DNA from: Anaerolinea thermolimosa
GTDB lineage: Bacteria; Chloroflexota; Anaerolineae; Anaerolineales; Anaerolineaceae
Length of the DNA: 64,000 nucleotides
Direction: 5' to 3'
Assembly: GCF_001050195.2 (NCBI RefSeq)
Contig: NZ_DF967965.1
Span: 338,844 to 402,843 of the forward strand
Shown: piece after piece, positions 44,743 through 53,235 of the stretch
Layout: every line of letters begins with the position of its first letter
Position numbering within the stretch: the stretch's first letter is position 1
Position numbers and translations under genes: made by a program
The notes under the pieces: generated by a model
Database searches by the model: none
Told to the model about the DNA's origin: nothing
What the model saw: only the letters and a program-made list of their open reading frames with translations

Positions 44743-46161
44743 TCAGAGTTGTTCTGCTTCTCCAGCCACCGCATGCTCTCGGATAGTCTCCAGTTCGGCA
44801 TCCCGGTTTTTCAGAAACCAGGCGGCCAGGAGGAGGAGAACCCCCACACCGGCTACTGTCAGGAACGCGGTGCTGTAACCGGCCAGCGGGCTTTGGACGG
44901 CACGTGAGGCGGCCACAGCTCCCACGAGGGCACTGCCTATCAGTTGACCAACGCTGGAGAAAAGAGTGATCACTCCCTGAGCAACGGATCTTTCCTGCAC
45001 GCGGGCTTCGTTGAGCATGATGTATCGCACAGGAGCACCCAATAAAGCACTTAAACCCAATCCTACGAGCACCCCGGATAGGATGAAGAGGGGAAGTGAG
45101 GTAGAAAAGAGGCTGAGCAGAACCAGCCCGATGGTCATGACCAGGTTGCCGACGAAAATGACCGGTTTCGAGCCCACATGATCGAGCAGGCGGCCAGCCA
45201 GGGGTGAACCAATCATCATGGCCAGCACCACAGGCATAAGCATCCAGCTCGCATTTTTCTGCGTGATCCCGGCGCCTTGCAGGCTGATCACAGCCAGCAA
45301 AGGCATAAAGACCAGGCTGGCCTCAGCAAAACCAGCACCTGCAGAGAGAAGATAGGCCAGGCCAAGTTGACGGCGGTTAAAGAGACGCTCTGGGAGGATG
45401 GGATTCTCTGCACGGTGCTCTACAAAACGTAGAAGTACGAGGAGCCCAAGCGAGAGACCCAGAAAGGGCCCCACGGCTGGTGAAAACAGACTGGAAAAGA
45501 AATGCGTGGTATCGAGCTGGTTGATTCCGAAGGCGAGGCTTCCCAATAGCAGGCTGAGAACGGCCATACCTGCCCAGTCAAAGCGTGGTGAGTGACCGGG
45601 ACGTGTGACCGGAAGCAGGCGAATACTGAAGAGAATGATCACCCCGGCTACGGGCAGGTTGATGAGGAACAACCAGTGCCAGGTGGCCAGACTGAGCACC
45701 ACTCCACCCAGAATGGGGCCGATGAGAAAGGCCAGCCCGAAGACGGCTCCAATGAGCCCCAGGGCACTACCGCGCTTTTCAAGGGGAAAGGTGTCGCCGA
45801 TGACGGCACTGGCTACCGGGAAAATGCCTCCGGCGCCAAATCCCTGAATGGCCCGCCCGGCGACGATCATGAAAAAGTTACCAGAAAAGGCGACAAGCGT
45901 GGAACCTGCGGCGAAGAGAGCAAGATCGAGGATGTAAATCCAGCGGCGGCCATAGAGGTCGGAAAGTTTTGCCATGAGGGGAGTGCTGACCAGCTGGAAG
46001 AGAACATACATGCTAAAAATCCAGGTGAGAGCGCGCTCAGAGACCTGGAATTGAGATCGTATGGCGGGTAAAGCTGGCCCGACGATGGCGATATCCAGGG
46101 CGCCCATCAGCACACCAAAAAAGAGAACCGTGAGCAAGCGATTTCTACGTTGATTTTCCAT
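44743..46161 (-). CDS. MFS drug-efflux transporter (DHA2-like)
   Basis: 472 residues with about 14 hydrophobic helices. MFS motif A is KLSDLYGRRW after helix 2. The GPALPAIRSQFQ start, RAIQGFGAGGIFPVASAVIGD and GLIGAVFGLAFLIGPILGGVV (motif C, antiporter) mark the proton-coupled drug-efflux group (EmrB/QacA-like). Probably exports a toxic compound out of the cytoplasm. It is the first gene of an operon with tetR and the uracil glycosylase, controlled by an upstream TetR operator. Confidence 0.9.
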   Translation of the reverse strand: MENQRRNRLLTVLFFGVLMGALDIAIVGPALPAIRSQFQVSERALTWIFSMYVLFQLVSTPLMAKLSDLYGRRWIYILDLALFAAGSTLVAFSGNFFMIVAGRAIQGFGAGGIFPVASAVIGDTFPLEKRGSALGLIGAVFGLAFLIGPILGGVVLSLATWHWLFLINLPVAGVIILFSIRLLPVTRPGHSPRFDWAGMAVLSLLLGSLAFGINQLDTTHFFSSLFSPAVGPFLGLSLGLLVLLRFVEHRAENPILPERLFNRRQLGLAYLLSAGAGFAEASLVFMPLLAVISLQGAGITQKNASWMLMPVVLAMMIGSPLAGRLLDHVGSKPVIFVGNLVMTIGLVLLSLFSTSLPLFILSGVLVGLGLSALLGAPVRYIMLNEARVQERSVAQGVITLFSSVGQLIGSALVGAVAASRAVQSPLAGYSTAFLTVAGVGVLLLLAAWFLKNRDAELETIREHAVAGEAEQL

Positions 46162-46193
46162 TGGGTAAATCCATTCCTTTGTTCTGGCTATTT

Positions 46194-46247
46194 ACCGACC
46201 GGTCGGTCAGTACTACGCTATCATACCATGAGAAGAAGGGATGTCAA
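46194..46247 (-). promoter_or_regulatory. Promoter and TetR operator of the MFS-tetR operon
   Basis: On the minus strand TTGACA (46247-46242) and TATGAT (46225-46220) are 16 bases apart. A perfect 14-bp palindrome, ACCGACCGGTCGGT, lies at 46194-46207, just downstream of the -10 box, where a bound repressor would block initiation. The sequence is typical of TetR-family operators. Confidence 0.85.
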
Positions 46248-46650
46248 GAGATGAGGGGTGATCAAGAATCCTCAGGTGAGTATTCTTCTTTCAATGTCCA
46301 CCCTGTGGGTGTCCAATCTGGCAATGGGGGGGAAAGGTTAGCCAACCAGGGATCGATCCACGGGTGAAATGGGTTGTGATTGGCCGATACCGGTGTATGT
46401 GATGTCTGTGAACCTTTTGAATGAAACCTGCGCCTGAATCGTTACACCCGGGTGAGAGGAGATCTGGAGGGGTGATTTCACCAACCGCCTGTGTAACAAA
46501 GGTAAACGAGTGTTTGTCCCATATCTGGTTGGTTTTTGATTGCTTACCACATATGGTGATAAAAAGTTGTAAATCAGGCGGATTTGCCCCCATATGTGGG
46601 GTTTCAAAAGTCGCCCACCATTTTTGGGACAGACACAAACGAGAAAAAGC
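46248..46650. other. Intergenic region without a gene; contains inverted repeats
   Basis: About 400 bases between the MFS and VOC promoters have no convincing ORF. Visible structure: CCACCC/GGGTG hairpin near 46300; GTGTTTGTCCCA (46510-46521), nearly the inverse of TGGGACAGACAC (46625-46636); and two CATATG-centred palindromes between them (near 46550 and 46595). A transcribed RNA or a relic of a small transposable element is possible; neither is established. Confidence 0.4.
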
Positions 46651-46679
46651 TTGACAGAACAAGTGTTCTATTGTATACT
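46651..46679 (+). promoter_or_regulatory. VOC gene promoter with internal AGAACA-N2-TGTTCT palindrome
   Basis: TTGACA (46651-46656) and TATACT (46674-46679) are 17 bases apart. Between them a perfect inverted repeat AGAACAAGTGTTCT (46656-46669) contains GAAC-N4-GTTC, the core of the Gram-positive LexA (DinR) box. A repressor bound there would occlude RNA polymerase. Confidence 0.65.
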
Positions 46680-46719
46680 GTTGCAGTATTCAATAGCCCG
46701 GTGTTTTCAGGAGGTATCC

Positions 46720-47091
46720 ATGTCTCGAATAGTGCATTTTGAACTTCCCACATCGAATGTGCAGGTCAGCAAAAAGTTCCTCGAAGAGGTCTTTGGCTGG
46801 AAGATCGAAAAATGGAATGGCCCGGTGGAGTACTGGACGGTTACCACAGGTGATCCTTCAGAGCCCGGAATTAACGGAGGACTGGGTGGTGCGGCGAATG
46901 AGTTCCACGGCACTGTGAACACTTTAGAAGTGCCCAACCTGGATGAAACCCTTGCCAGAGTCGTGGCCGGTGGCGGGCAGGTGGTGATGCCCAAGGATGA
47001 AATCCCGGGGGTGGGCTGGCTGGCTTACATTCGCGAGCCTGGCGGGGCTGTGCTGGGGGTGATTCAAAACTTCCCTGAAAGATCAATGTAA
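46720..47091 (+). CDS. VOC-superfamily (glyoxalase/bleomycin-resistance-like) protein
   Basis: 123 residues from the ATG after AGGAGG. The paired beta-alpha-beta-beta-beta VOC fold is suggested by IVHFELPTSNVQVSKKFLEEVFGWKIEKW and the second-half VPNLDETLARVVAGGGQVVMPKDEIPGVGWLAYIREPGGAVLGVIQ. Metal ligands are plausible (His in VHFELP, Glu near the C-terminus) but not certain. It is a single-gene unit with a strong promoter carrying a palindromic operator and a strong terminator, so it is probably inducible. The substrate is unknown. Confidence 0.82.
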   Translation: MSRIVHFELPTSNVQVSKKFLEEVFGWKIEKWNGPVEYWTVTTGDPSEPGINGGLGGAANEFHGTVNTLEVPNLDETLARVVAGGGQVVMPKDEIPGVGWLAYIREPGGAVLGVIQNFPERSM

Positions 47092-47111
47092 AGCAACACA
47101 TCGGGGAATTT

Positions 47112-47146
47112 GGGCAGGGTAGGAACAGCTACCCTGCCCCTTTTTC
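47112..47146 (+). terminator. Terminator after the VOC gene
   Basis: An 11-bp stem GGGCAGGGTAG/CTACCCTGCCC (47112-47122, 47129-47139) with a 6-base loop is followed by CTTTTT. Confidence 0.88.
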
Positions 47147-47247
47147 GGTAACAGACGGTATCCATTCGTTTCCACGGGCAGGAAAACGAAAGGGTATTCT
47201 GGATTCTTCTGCTATACTTATACCAACATATCCCGCAGGAGGTTTTC

Positions 47248-48717
47248 ATGTTTGCCAATGCCCTGATCGTCCTGCTGGTACTGGTGCTGTTTTTTTTAGC
47301 GGTACTGCTGGTGCGTACAGCGCTTTATGGGCGTCCGCCTCAGGCGGTGGAGCCAGCGGCCCTGGCTGAGGTATCCGGGGAGGTGGTGGCCGAACATCTG
47401 GCAGAAATCATTCGCCATCCCACAGTCTCTGAGTTGGACCCCGAAAAAATCGATTACGCGGCCTTTATTGAATTGCGCGCTTCTTTAGAGAAGCTGTATC
47501 CGCGGGTGCATTCTACCCTGCGGCTCGACCCGGTTAACCGTTACAGTCTACTATATACCTGGAAAGGCAAGGATGAGCGCCTGCCTCCCATTCTGTTGGC
47601 CAGCCATTCGGACGTGGTACCGGTGGACCCGGCTTCGCGCGGCGAGTGGAAGTACCCTCCGTTTGAGGGGCGTCTGGCGGAGGGATACCTCTGGGGGCGG
47701 GGTACGCTGGATAATAAAAATACCCTGATTGCCATGCTGGAGGCTGTTGAGACACTCCTCAAGAGCGGCTATCAACCTGAGCGAACGATTTTGCTGGCCA
47801 TCGGGCATGATGAAGAAGTGGGCGGGCGGCAGGGCGCAGCCCAGATCGCCGGGCGGATTCAAGCCTACAATACCCGGCTGGCAGCTGTGCTCGACGAAGG
47901 TGGGGCTGTGTTTTCCTCAGGGATTGTGCCCGGGGTCAAATTGCCGCTGGCGCTGGTAGGAATTACGGAAAAGGGTTATCTCACCCTGCATCTGGAGGCG
48001 GAAGGGCAGGGTGGACATGCTGCCTACCCGCCACGGCACACAGTGATCGGCGTGCTGGCCATGGCAATCGCTGCTCTGGAAGATGCTCCGATGCGCGCTC
48101 GTACTGCGCTGATCGAGTTGATGTTCGAACATCTGGGGGCTTTTCTTCCTTTCGGACTGCGCCTGGTATTCGCCAATTTCTGGCTCTTCAGGCCGTTATT
48201 CCGCAGAGCAATGCTCACCAACCCACGGATGGCGGCGATGATGCGCACCACAACAGCGGTGACCATGATCTCAGGTGGAATCAAGGACAATGTCTTGCCG
48301 GCTCATGCCAGCGCGGTGGTGAACTTTCGTTTGTTGCCGGGTGACCACATTGCTGATGTGGTGCAGCATGTTCGTAAAGTAGTGGGGGAAGATACCGTTC
48401 AACTTCACATTCCTGAAGGTGCGGCCTGGGAATCTCCCCCGGTGTCTCCCGTGGATGGAGCGGCCTTTCGCAGTTTGAGCCAGGTTATTCAACAGGTATT
48501 CCCCGAAGCGCTGGTGGCCCCTTACCTGGTTATGGGGGCTACGGATGCCCGGCATTACGCGGGAGTGTGCGACCATATTTATCGCTTCAGCCCGATGATT
48601 CTGGATGAAGAGGGGGTTACATCCATTCATAATAAAAATGAACGCATTCCCATCGATGTTCTGGCACGAATGGTGCAATTTTATGTGCAATTGATTCAGG
48701 TGTGGGGAGCGGCCTGA
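47248..48717 (+). CDS. M20-family metallopeptidase (carboxypeptidase-S/PM20D1-like), membrane-anchored
   Basis: 489 residues. An N-terminal hydrophobic helix (LIVLLVLVLFFLAVLLVRTAL) anchors it. Di-zinc peptidase motifs are LLASHSDVVPVD near residue 115 (His and Asp), GRGTLDNKNTLIAMLEAVE, GHDEEVGG (catalytic Glu and metal ligand) and GATDARHYAG. The size and order match the carboxypeptidase S / PM20D1 group, which cleaves or forms N-acyl amino acids. A TATACT at 47213 and AGGAGG before the ATG provide signals. An 11-bp perfect terminator separates it from the VOC gene. Confidence 0.9.
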   Translation: MFANALIVLLVLVLFFLAVLLVRTALYGRPPQAVEPAALAEVSGEVVAEHLAEIIRHPTVSELDPEKIDYAAFIELRASLEKLYPRVHSTLRLDPVNRYSLLYTWKGKDERLPPILLASHSDVVPVDPASRGEWKYPPFEGRLAEGYLWGRGTLDNKNTLIAMLEAVETLLKSGYQPERTILLAIGHDEEVGGRQGAAQIAGRIQAYNTRLAAVLDEGGAVFSSGIVPGVKLPLALVGITEKGYLTLHLEAEGQGGHAAYPPRHTVIGVLAMAIAALEDAPMRARTALIELMFEHLGAFLPFGLRLVFANFWLFRPLFRRAMLTNPRMAAMMRTTTAVTMISGGIKDNVLPAHASAVVNFRLLPGDHIADVVQHVRKVVGEDTVQLHIPEGAAWESPPVSPVDGAAFRSLSQVIQQVFPEALVAPYLVMGATDARHYAGVCDHIYRFSPMILDEEGVTSIHNKNERIPIDVLARMVQFYVQLIQVWGAA

Positions 48718-48777
48718 GGATGGGAGGTCTTCAGGGTGGGTTTTCCCATGGATTGATGCGACTTCTGGAGGAGAACG

Positions 48778-49119
48778 ATGCCAATCTCAGCCGAGCAATT
48801 CAAAAACATTCATGATCTGGTGCGGTATCTCAATGATCTGGAGAGCAAAGTAAACCTGCTGGAAGAACAAAATTCAGCCCTGCGTACCTCTTTGGAGGAA
48901 ATGAGCACACGGAATGCTGACCTGGTGGCTTTTTTGAAAGAGAACTGGCCAAAGACCAGCCTTTTCCATCGCAGTTTCTGGGTGAGGGCCCTGACCATTT
49001 TCGGGCACAACCTTGTCATTCAACTGATTCTGGGGGTATTCCTGACGATCATCTATTTTGCCATTCTGGCGCCTGTGCTGATACAGCTTTTCCGGCAGAT
49101 GTCGGGTTCACTGCCCTGA
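48778..49119 (+). CDS. Hypothetical coiled-coil/membrane protein
   Basis: 113 residues after GGAGGAG. Residues about 10-55 are a heptad-like coiled coil (IHDLVRYLNDLESKVNLLEEQNSALRTSLEEM). A single long hydrophobic stretch at about 80-103 (LVIQLILGVFLTIIYFAILAPVLIQLF) follows. No family recognised. It lies between the M20 peptidase and the SpoIIE phosphatase, and its end is 73 bases before the phosphatase start. It could be a small partner of that membrane phosphatase; this is inference from position only. Confidence 0.6.
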   Translation: MPISAEQFKNIHDLVRYLNDLESKVNLLEEQNSALRTSLEEMSTRNADLVAFLKENWPKTSLFHRSFWVRALTIFGHNLVIQLILGVFLTIIYFAILAPVLIQLFRQMSGSLP

Positions 49120-49192
49120 GGGCCATCTGAGGAATTCTCCGCTGAGCGAACGATCTCTCTCTTCACTTGCCCGACAAATAGAACACCTGGCG

Positions 49193-51223
49193 GTGCGGGT
49201 CTGGCCGGGGATAACCAGTTTGCCCGCTGAACGGCGGGTTGTTGCCGCACTGGATGTGCTGGGGGCGGGGTATTATGCTGTTTTAAGCCTGGCAGGCCTG
49301 GGCTGGTTAGTGGCAGTAAGCGACTGGGGGGTTTTACGGGCGCACAGTTTGTTGTTTCTCGTGCTGTTACTGCTGGCGATGCTGTTCAATCGCTTCCGTT
49401 ACTTTGCGTTTACCGAATTAAGTTTTGGAAAAACGTCGAGCGTTTTTAGCTCCATGGATGGGGTCGCTGGATGGACGGCGGCGCTGTTGCTGGGACCGAT
49501 CGGATTATGGGTCGGTGTGATCAATGTGGCTGTACGTTTTGCCATGGATCTGCCGGGAAATTTGCAGGCTTCTGCGCGCTGGGAGTTGTTGCGCGTGGAG
49601 CTTTCTAACCTTGTGGAAAATACCCTTGCCCGGTTGGGAGCTCTGGTATGTTACCGCGCGATGGGTGGGGCGATTCCATTCCCGAGCATGGAAATTCATA
49701 CAGTGATTGTGGCATTGCTGGCTACGGCTGTCATGGTTCTCCTTCAGCAGGTGATCTCTGTGCCATTTTATGTCCTTCTTGCAGCTGCGGTGGAGGTCAT
49801 TGACCACGAGGTTACGCCTTTCCGCTTTTTACGCTTTGTGGTGGGGAAGGGAATCATGCTGGCGGTAGCGGCACCTTTTGCGGTGCTGGCGGCAGGCTTA
49901 TACCGCGATTATGGTCTGTGGATGATGTTGTTCTTCTTCGGGGGGCTGGTGGTGGTAAGTTACCTGGCCAATCGCTTCAGCCGTTCAGCGTTGCATATTC
50001 AATTGCAATCGCGCATGATGGAAGGTCTGGAGAGTCTCAGCCGGGCGTTGTTGCTGGCCCCGCCTGACAGGGAGCGGATTCTCCATGCCATTCGGGAGCA
50101 TATCACTCAGGGGCGGTTACACCTTCCCGGTAGACTGGAGATTTGTCTTTTCCCGGGCGAAATCATCCTGCATGAACCAGCCATGTGGTCTGCTCTTCCA
50201 GAAGATGCCTGGAACTGGTTGCGTGATCATCCCGGAGCGCACCACTTCGGACCGGCTATGCCCCTACCCTGGAACGAAGTAGAAACGGATCGCAGTACGG
50301 CTCTGGTGAGTATCAATGATTATGATAGTGGGGAGATGGTGGGTGGAATTTATCACTCGGTTTCAGCGCGTGGATTAATTGACCGCCAGCTTTATTTGCT
50401 CTACCTTCCGGCGTTGAATACCCTGGCAGACCAAATTTCACTGGCACTCCGCCGGGTGAAGGGGTATCAGCAGTTGTTGCAGCACCGGCGTGTCGAAGAA
50501 GAATTGAGGCTTGCGGGAGATATTCAGGGGAGTTTTCTGCCTGATCGCTTCCCTGAATTACCGGGCTGGAGCCTTTCGGCGATGCTGGTTTCAGCGCGGG
50601 ATACCTCCGGGGATTTCTTTGACTTCTTCACCCTACCCGATGGGCGGGTAGGCATCGTACTGGCTGATGTGGCCGATAAAGGCATCGGGGCGGCACTGTA
50701 CATGGCCCTGAGCCGGGCTTATCTCCGCAGCCTGGCGTTGGAGAAAGACCCACACCCTTCTGCCACCCTGGCGGCGCTTAACCGACGTATTCTCCAGGAC
50801 ACCAGTTCAGATCTTTTTGTAACGCTGGTCTATGGCCTGATTTCTCCGGGGAGCGGCACCTTCACCTACTGTAATGGTGGGCATCCACCTCCTCTGGTGG
50901 TGCGCTCTAACCCGGACCAACCTGTTGAGTTGCTGGTGCGGACCGGGATGGCGATAGGCGTAACGGAGAACACTGAGTGGCAGGAGGGTTCTATTGAACT
51001 CTTTCCGGGAGACTATATTCTGATGTACAGCGATGGGATTACCGAAGCTCAGTCTGACAGCGGGGAGTTTTTTGGACTGGAGCGTTTGATCCGTGAGGTT
51101 GAGGCGATGCGGGGACGGCCACCGGCTGAGGTGCGTGAATACCTGATTCAGAGGGTGCAGGATTTTTCGGGTGAGGTGCAGGAAGACGACATTGCCCTTT
51201 TGGTTCTGTGTAAAACGGGGTGA
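49193..51223 (+). CDS. Membrane-anchored SpoIIE-type PP2C serine/threonine phosphatase
   Basis: 676 residues from a GTG at 49193, with no good ribosome site. The same frame is open further upstream and reads plausibly (LSERSLSSLARQIEHLA), so the real start may lie near 49142 with a rare codon. About seven membrane helices fill residues 15-270. A linker with a GAF-like region follows. The phosphatase domain (about 445-676) starts RRVEEELRLAGDIQGSFLPDRFPELPGW. It shows metal-binding DTSGDFFDFF and LADVADKGIGAALYMAL, NGGHPPPLVV, and MYSDGITEAQ. These enzymes often act on anti-sigma-factor antagonists. Confidence 0.85.
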   Translation: MRVWPGITSLPAERRVVAALDVLGAGYYAVLSLAGLGWLVAVSDWGVLRAHSLLFLVLLLLAMLFNRFRYFAFTELSFGKTSSVFSSMDGVAGWTAALLLGPIGLWVGVINVAVRFAMDLPGNLQASARWELLRVELSNLVENTLARLGALVCYRAMGGAIPFPSMEIHTVIVALLATAVMVLLQQVISVPFYVLLAAAVEVIDHEVTPFRFLRFVVGKGIMLAVAAPFAVLAAGLYRDYGLWMMLFFFGGLVVVSYLANRFSRSALHIQLQSRMMEGLESLSRALLLAPPDRERILHAIREHITQGRLHLPGRLEICLFPGEIILHEPAMWSALPEDAWNWLRDHPGAHHFGPAMPLPWNEVETDRSTALVSINDYDSGEMVGGIYHSVSARGLIDRQLYLLYLPALNTLADQISLALRRVKGYQQLLQHRRVEEELRLAGDIQGSFLPDRFPELPGWSLSAMLVSARDTSGDFFDFFTLPDGRVGIVLADVADKGIGAALYMALSRAYLRSLALEKDPHPSATLAALNRRILQDTSSDLFVTLVYGLISPGSGTFTYCNGGHPPPLVVRSNPDQPVELLVRTGMAIGVTENTEWQEGSIELFPGDYILMYSDGITEAQSDSGEFFGLERLIREVEAMRGRPPAEVREYLIQRVQDFSGEVQEDDIALLVLCKTG

Positions 51224-51227
51224 TTCT

Positions 51228-51980
51228 GTGTCAACACGGATGCGTTCAGAGGGGAGGCCAACCAAAGGTATCGCGGTGCCATGGGAATTGCGGGTTATCC
51301 TCTGGGCCGGGGCCAGCGCGGGAGGAATGCTTGGAGTGTGGCGTGCCTTCACAGCATGGGTGGTTCATTTTCCCTGGGTGCAGATCGCCGGAATGGACCT
51401 GGTGTATGGATTCGGGCTGGGGGCAGGTCTGATTGGGGGCATGTGCGCCGTGGCCAGGCTGTTTCCTGTCATTTCATCCAGCCCGAAGGTGCAACATCTG
51501 GCGGCTTTGCTCTCTTTTCTGGCGGGAGGGGCCGCTTTTGGGCTGGTGGGAGCTGCATTCTTCTTCGCTATGCCCGGTTTTACCCTTTCTGAGCAGTGGA
51601 TGGAGCTGGTGGCTACCTTTGAAGCAGGGTTGAGCCTGGCATTGGCGCTCTGGCCATTCCCATTTCAGGGGCGGAGGAGAGATTTTCTACCCCGGAGCTG
51701 GCCGTGGCGTATGCTCATCGCAGGGGCCCTGTTTGTTTCACTCCACGGGGGGTTTCTGTTCCTGCATATTTCGAATCAGAGCGCGCTTGTCATCTGGCCA
51801 GGGGCGGTATACCAGCAGTGGTCTGGAAAATGGGCAGGAGAGGTTCTCCTGCCGAACGCGTTTAACCGCCTGGCCCTGCTGGATGCATTTGTAAGTGGAG
51901 CGTTGCTTTGTTTGGCATTGCTGGTGAGCCTGCGGCTGGCTGCTGGAAACCGGCTGTGGGCTTCACGGCCATTACGCTAG
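51228..51980 (+). CDS. Hypothetical polytopic membrane protein
   Basis: 250 residues from a GTG four bases after the phosphatase stop (an ATG at 51240 is an alternative). Six or seven hydrophobic helices and no recognisable motif. The 5' end directly follows the SpoIIE-type phosphatase, so the two are probably co-transcribed and co-translated. This may be a membrane component of the same signalling unit. It ends two bases before the stop of the convergent alpha/beta hydrolase. Confidence 0.6.
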   Translation: MSTRMRSEGRPTKGIAVPWELRVILWAGASAGGMLGVWRAFTAWVVHFPWVQIAGMDLVYGFGLGAGLIGGMCAVARLFPVISSSPKVQHLAALLSFLAGGAAFGLVGAAFFFAMPGFTLSEQWMELVATFEAGLSLALALWPFPFQGRRRDFLPRSWPWRMLIAGALFVSLHGGFLFLHISNQSALVIWPGAVYQQWSGKWAGEVLLPNAFNRLALLDAFVSGALLCLALLVSLRLAAGNRLWASRPLR

Positions 51981-51982
51981 GG

Positions 51983-52936
51983 TTATCTCCTGGTCAGGGA
52001 GTCGAGAAATTCGATCACCAGTGGATTGAAGAGATCAGCCCTTTCGTAGTTGGATACGTGGCCGGCTTCCGGTAACGCTTGAAACCGGGCACCGGGGAGG
52101 CGTTCCAGAAGGTCTGGCGCATACGAAATGGGGACAGTACGGTCTTCTTCACCCATCACGAGCAGAATCGGCTTGCCGGTTTTACCCAGACGGGCATATT
52201 CTGCCATCGGGTCGATGTCGAAGTGGCGCAGGGTGGAAATGAGAGCACGACGAAACCCGCGATATTGCATCTGGACGCGGTAGTTGGCCTGCCATTCCGG
52301 GAGGAGAGCCGGGTTGTAAAAACTATCTTCCTGCCGGGCAAGGATGTATGGTTGAATGTAAACGGTGTAAAGGTACTCACCCACCCCGGGCAGGTTGACC
52401 GGAAAGATGGTCTGGGGGGTAATTTGCACCACCTGAGGGTCTACCAGGGTGACGCTGGCCACGCGGTCAGGATATTGATTGGTGAAGGCGGCCACCAGGG
52501 CTCCGCCCATTGACAGCCCGACTAGGTGAACCGGTTCCTGAATCTCAAGGGCCTGAAGGAGGCCAGAGATTTGACGCAGGAATAGATCGAGGTTATAGGG
52601 GCCGGGGGGACGATCCGAATAACCGCGACCGTACAGGTCAAAGCGAAGCACACGAAATCCAGCCTGAGCCAGTACAGGGGCATTGCGATCCCAGGCGAAC
52701 ATGGGGGCCGAGAACCCGTGAACCAGTACCACCAGGGGGCCCGTGGCCGGGCCGGTGAGTTCGTAATGCACCATGCCATCCGGGAGTTCGATAAAATCAC
52801 CGGGGGCACTGGCGCGGGTGTTCTCGTCGAGGGGGAACTTTTCCTGATCGTAAGCGGCGTACGCTCCCCAGAGGATGACAACTCCGAGGAGGAAGGCGGC
52901 CAGAATGCGCAATTTTCGCGATGGATGGGAAAGCAT
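51983..52936 (-). CDS. Membrane-anchored alpha/beta hydrolase
   Basis: 317 residues from the ATG ending at 52936; the longer frame from 52975 runs through a TATACT (52960-52955) that looks like its -10 box. An N-terminal anchor (LRILAAFLLGVVILWGAYAAY) precedes the hydrolase core: VLVHGFSAPMFAWD, nucleophile VGLSMGG near residue 140, Asp in MGEEDRTVP and His in EAGHVSNYERAD. The architecture is very similar to the hydrolase at 41.6-42.6 kb, suggesting paralogues. Substrate unknown. Confidence 0.86.
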   Translation of the reverse strand: MLSHPSRKLRILAAFLLGVVILWGAYAAYDQEKFPLDENTRASAPGDFIELPDGMVHYELTGPATGPLVVLVHGFSAPMFAWDRNAPVLAQAGFRVLRFDLYGRGYSDRPPGPYNLDLFLRQISGLLQALEIQEPVHLVGLSMGGALVAAFTNQYPDRVASVTLVDPQVVQITPQTIFPVNLPGVGEYLYTVYIQPYILARQEDSFYNPALLPEWQANYRVQMQYRGFRRALISTLRHFDIDPMAEYARLGKTGKPILLVMGEEDRTVPISYAPDLLERLPGARFQALPEAGHVSNYERADLFNPLVIEFLDSLTRR

Positions 52937-53036
52937 GAGCTTGATCCTGGGATGAGTATACTCCAGGATGAGCATTCAGGGATGCGGGAGAGGGGCACAG
53001 AGATGCACCGATGGAAAAATTGAGATTTTTCATCTA

Positions 53037-53065
53037 TTGACAGCTATTCAGTTAAATAGTATATT
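53037..53065 (+). promoter_or_regulatory. Strong promoter of the DUF4914 transcript
   Basis: TTGACA (53037-53042) and TATATT (53060-53065) are 17 bases apart. Transcription should begin near 53072, giving a leader of about 165 bases. Confidence 0.8.
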
Positions 53066-53071
53066 TTCACC

Positions 53072-53161
53072 ATGCAATTCCCGAAGCGAGACAACCGGAT
53101 GAATTTGACTACTCAGCGCCGAGAAATTTCTTTCGCGGGGCAGTCGAGCTACATCCGTTGA
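53072..53161 (+). CDS. Possible 29-residue leaderless leader peptide
   Basis: An ATG at 53072, at the predicted transcription start, opens a 29-codon frame (MQFPKRDNRM... to SSYIR, then TGA at 53159-53161). It covers exactly the structured part of the leader. If translated, ribosome movement could set which hairpin forms. There is no upstream ribosome site, so it would be a leaderless message. Equally, the frame may be incidental to a riboswitch-like RNA. Confidence 0.35.
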   Translation: MQFPKRDNRMNLTTQRREISFAGQSSYIR

Positions 53162-53220
53162 CCTTAAGAATAAGTCTAAGTGTACTCAAAAGCCCCGCAC
53201 CCTGGCGGGGATTTCTTTTT
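53095..53220 (+). promoter_or_regulatory. Structured leader RNA with anti-terminator and terminator (candidate riboswitch/attenuator)
   Basis: Nested helices: P1 CGGATG/CATCCG (53096-53101, 53152-53157), P2 GACT/AGTC (53107-53110, 53142-53145), and P3 CCGAGAAA/TTTCGCGG (53119-53126, 53131-53138; one A-G mismatch). The terminator is CCCCGC/GCGGGG (53193-53198, 53205-53210) plus ATTTCTTTTT. GCGGGGC at 53135-53141, part of P3, is perfectly complementary to GCCCCGC at 53192-53198. The terminator and an anti-terminator are therefore mutually exclusive, and folding of P1-P3 would favour termination. No known riboswitch class recognised. Confidence 0.7.
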
Positions 53221-53235
53221 ATGTGGAGGAGAGGC

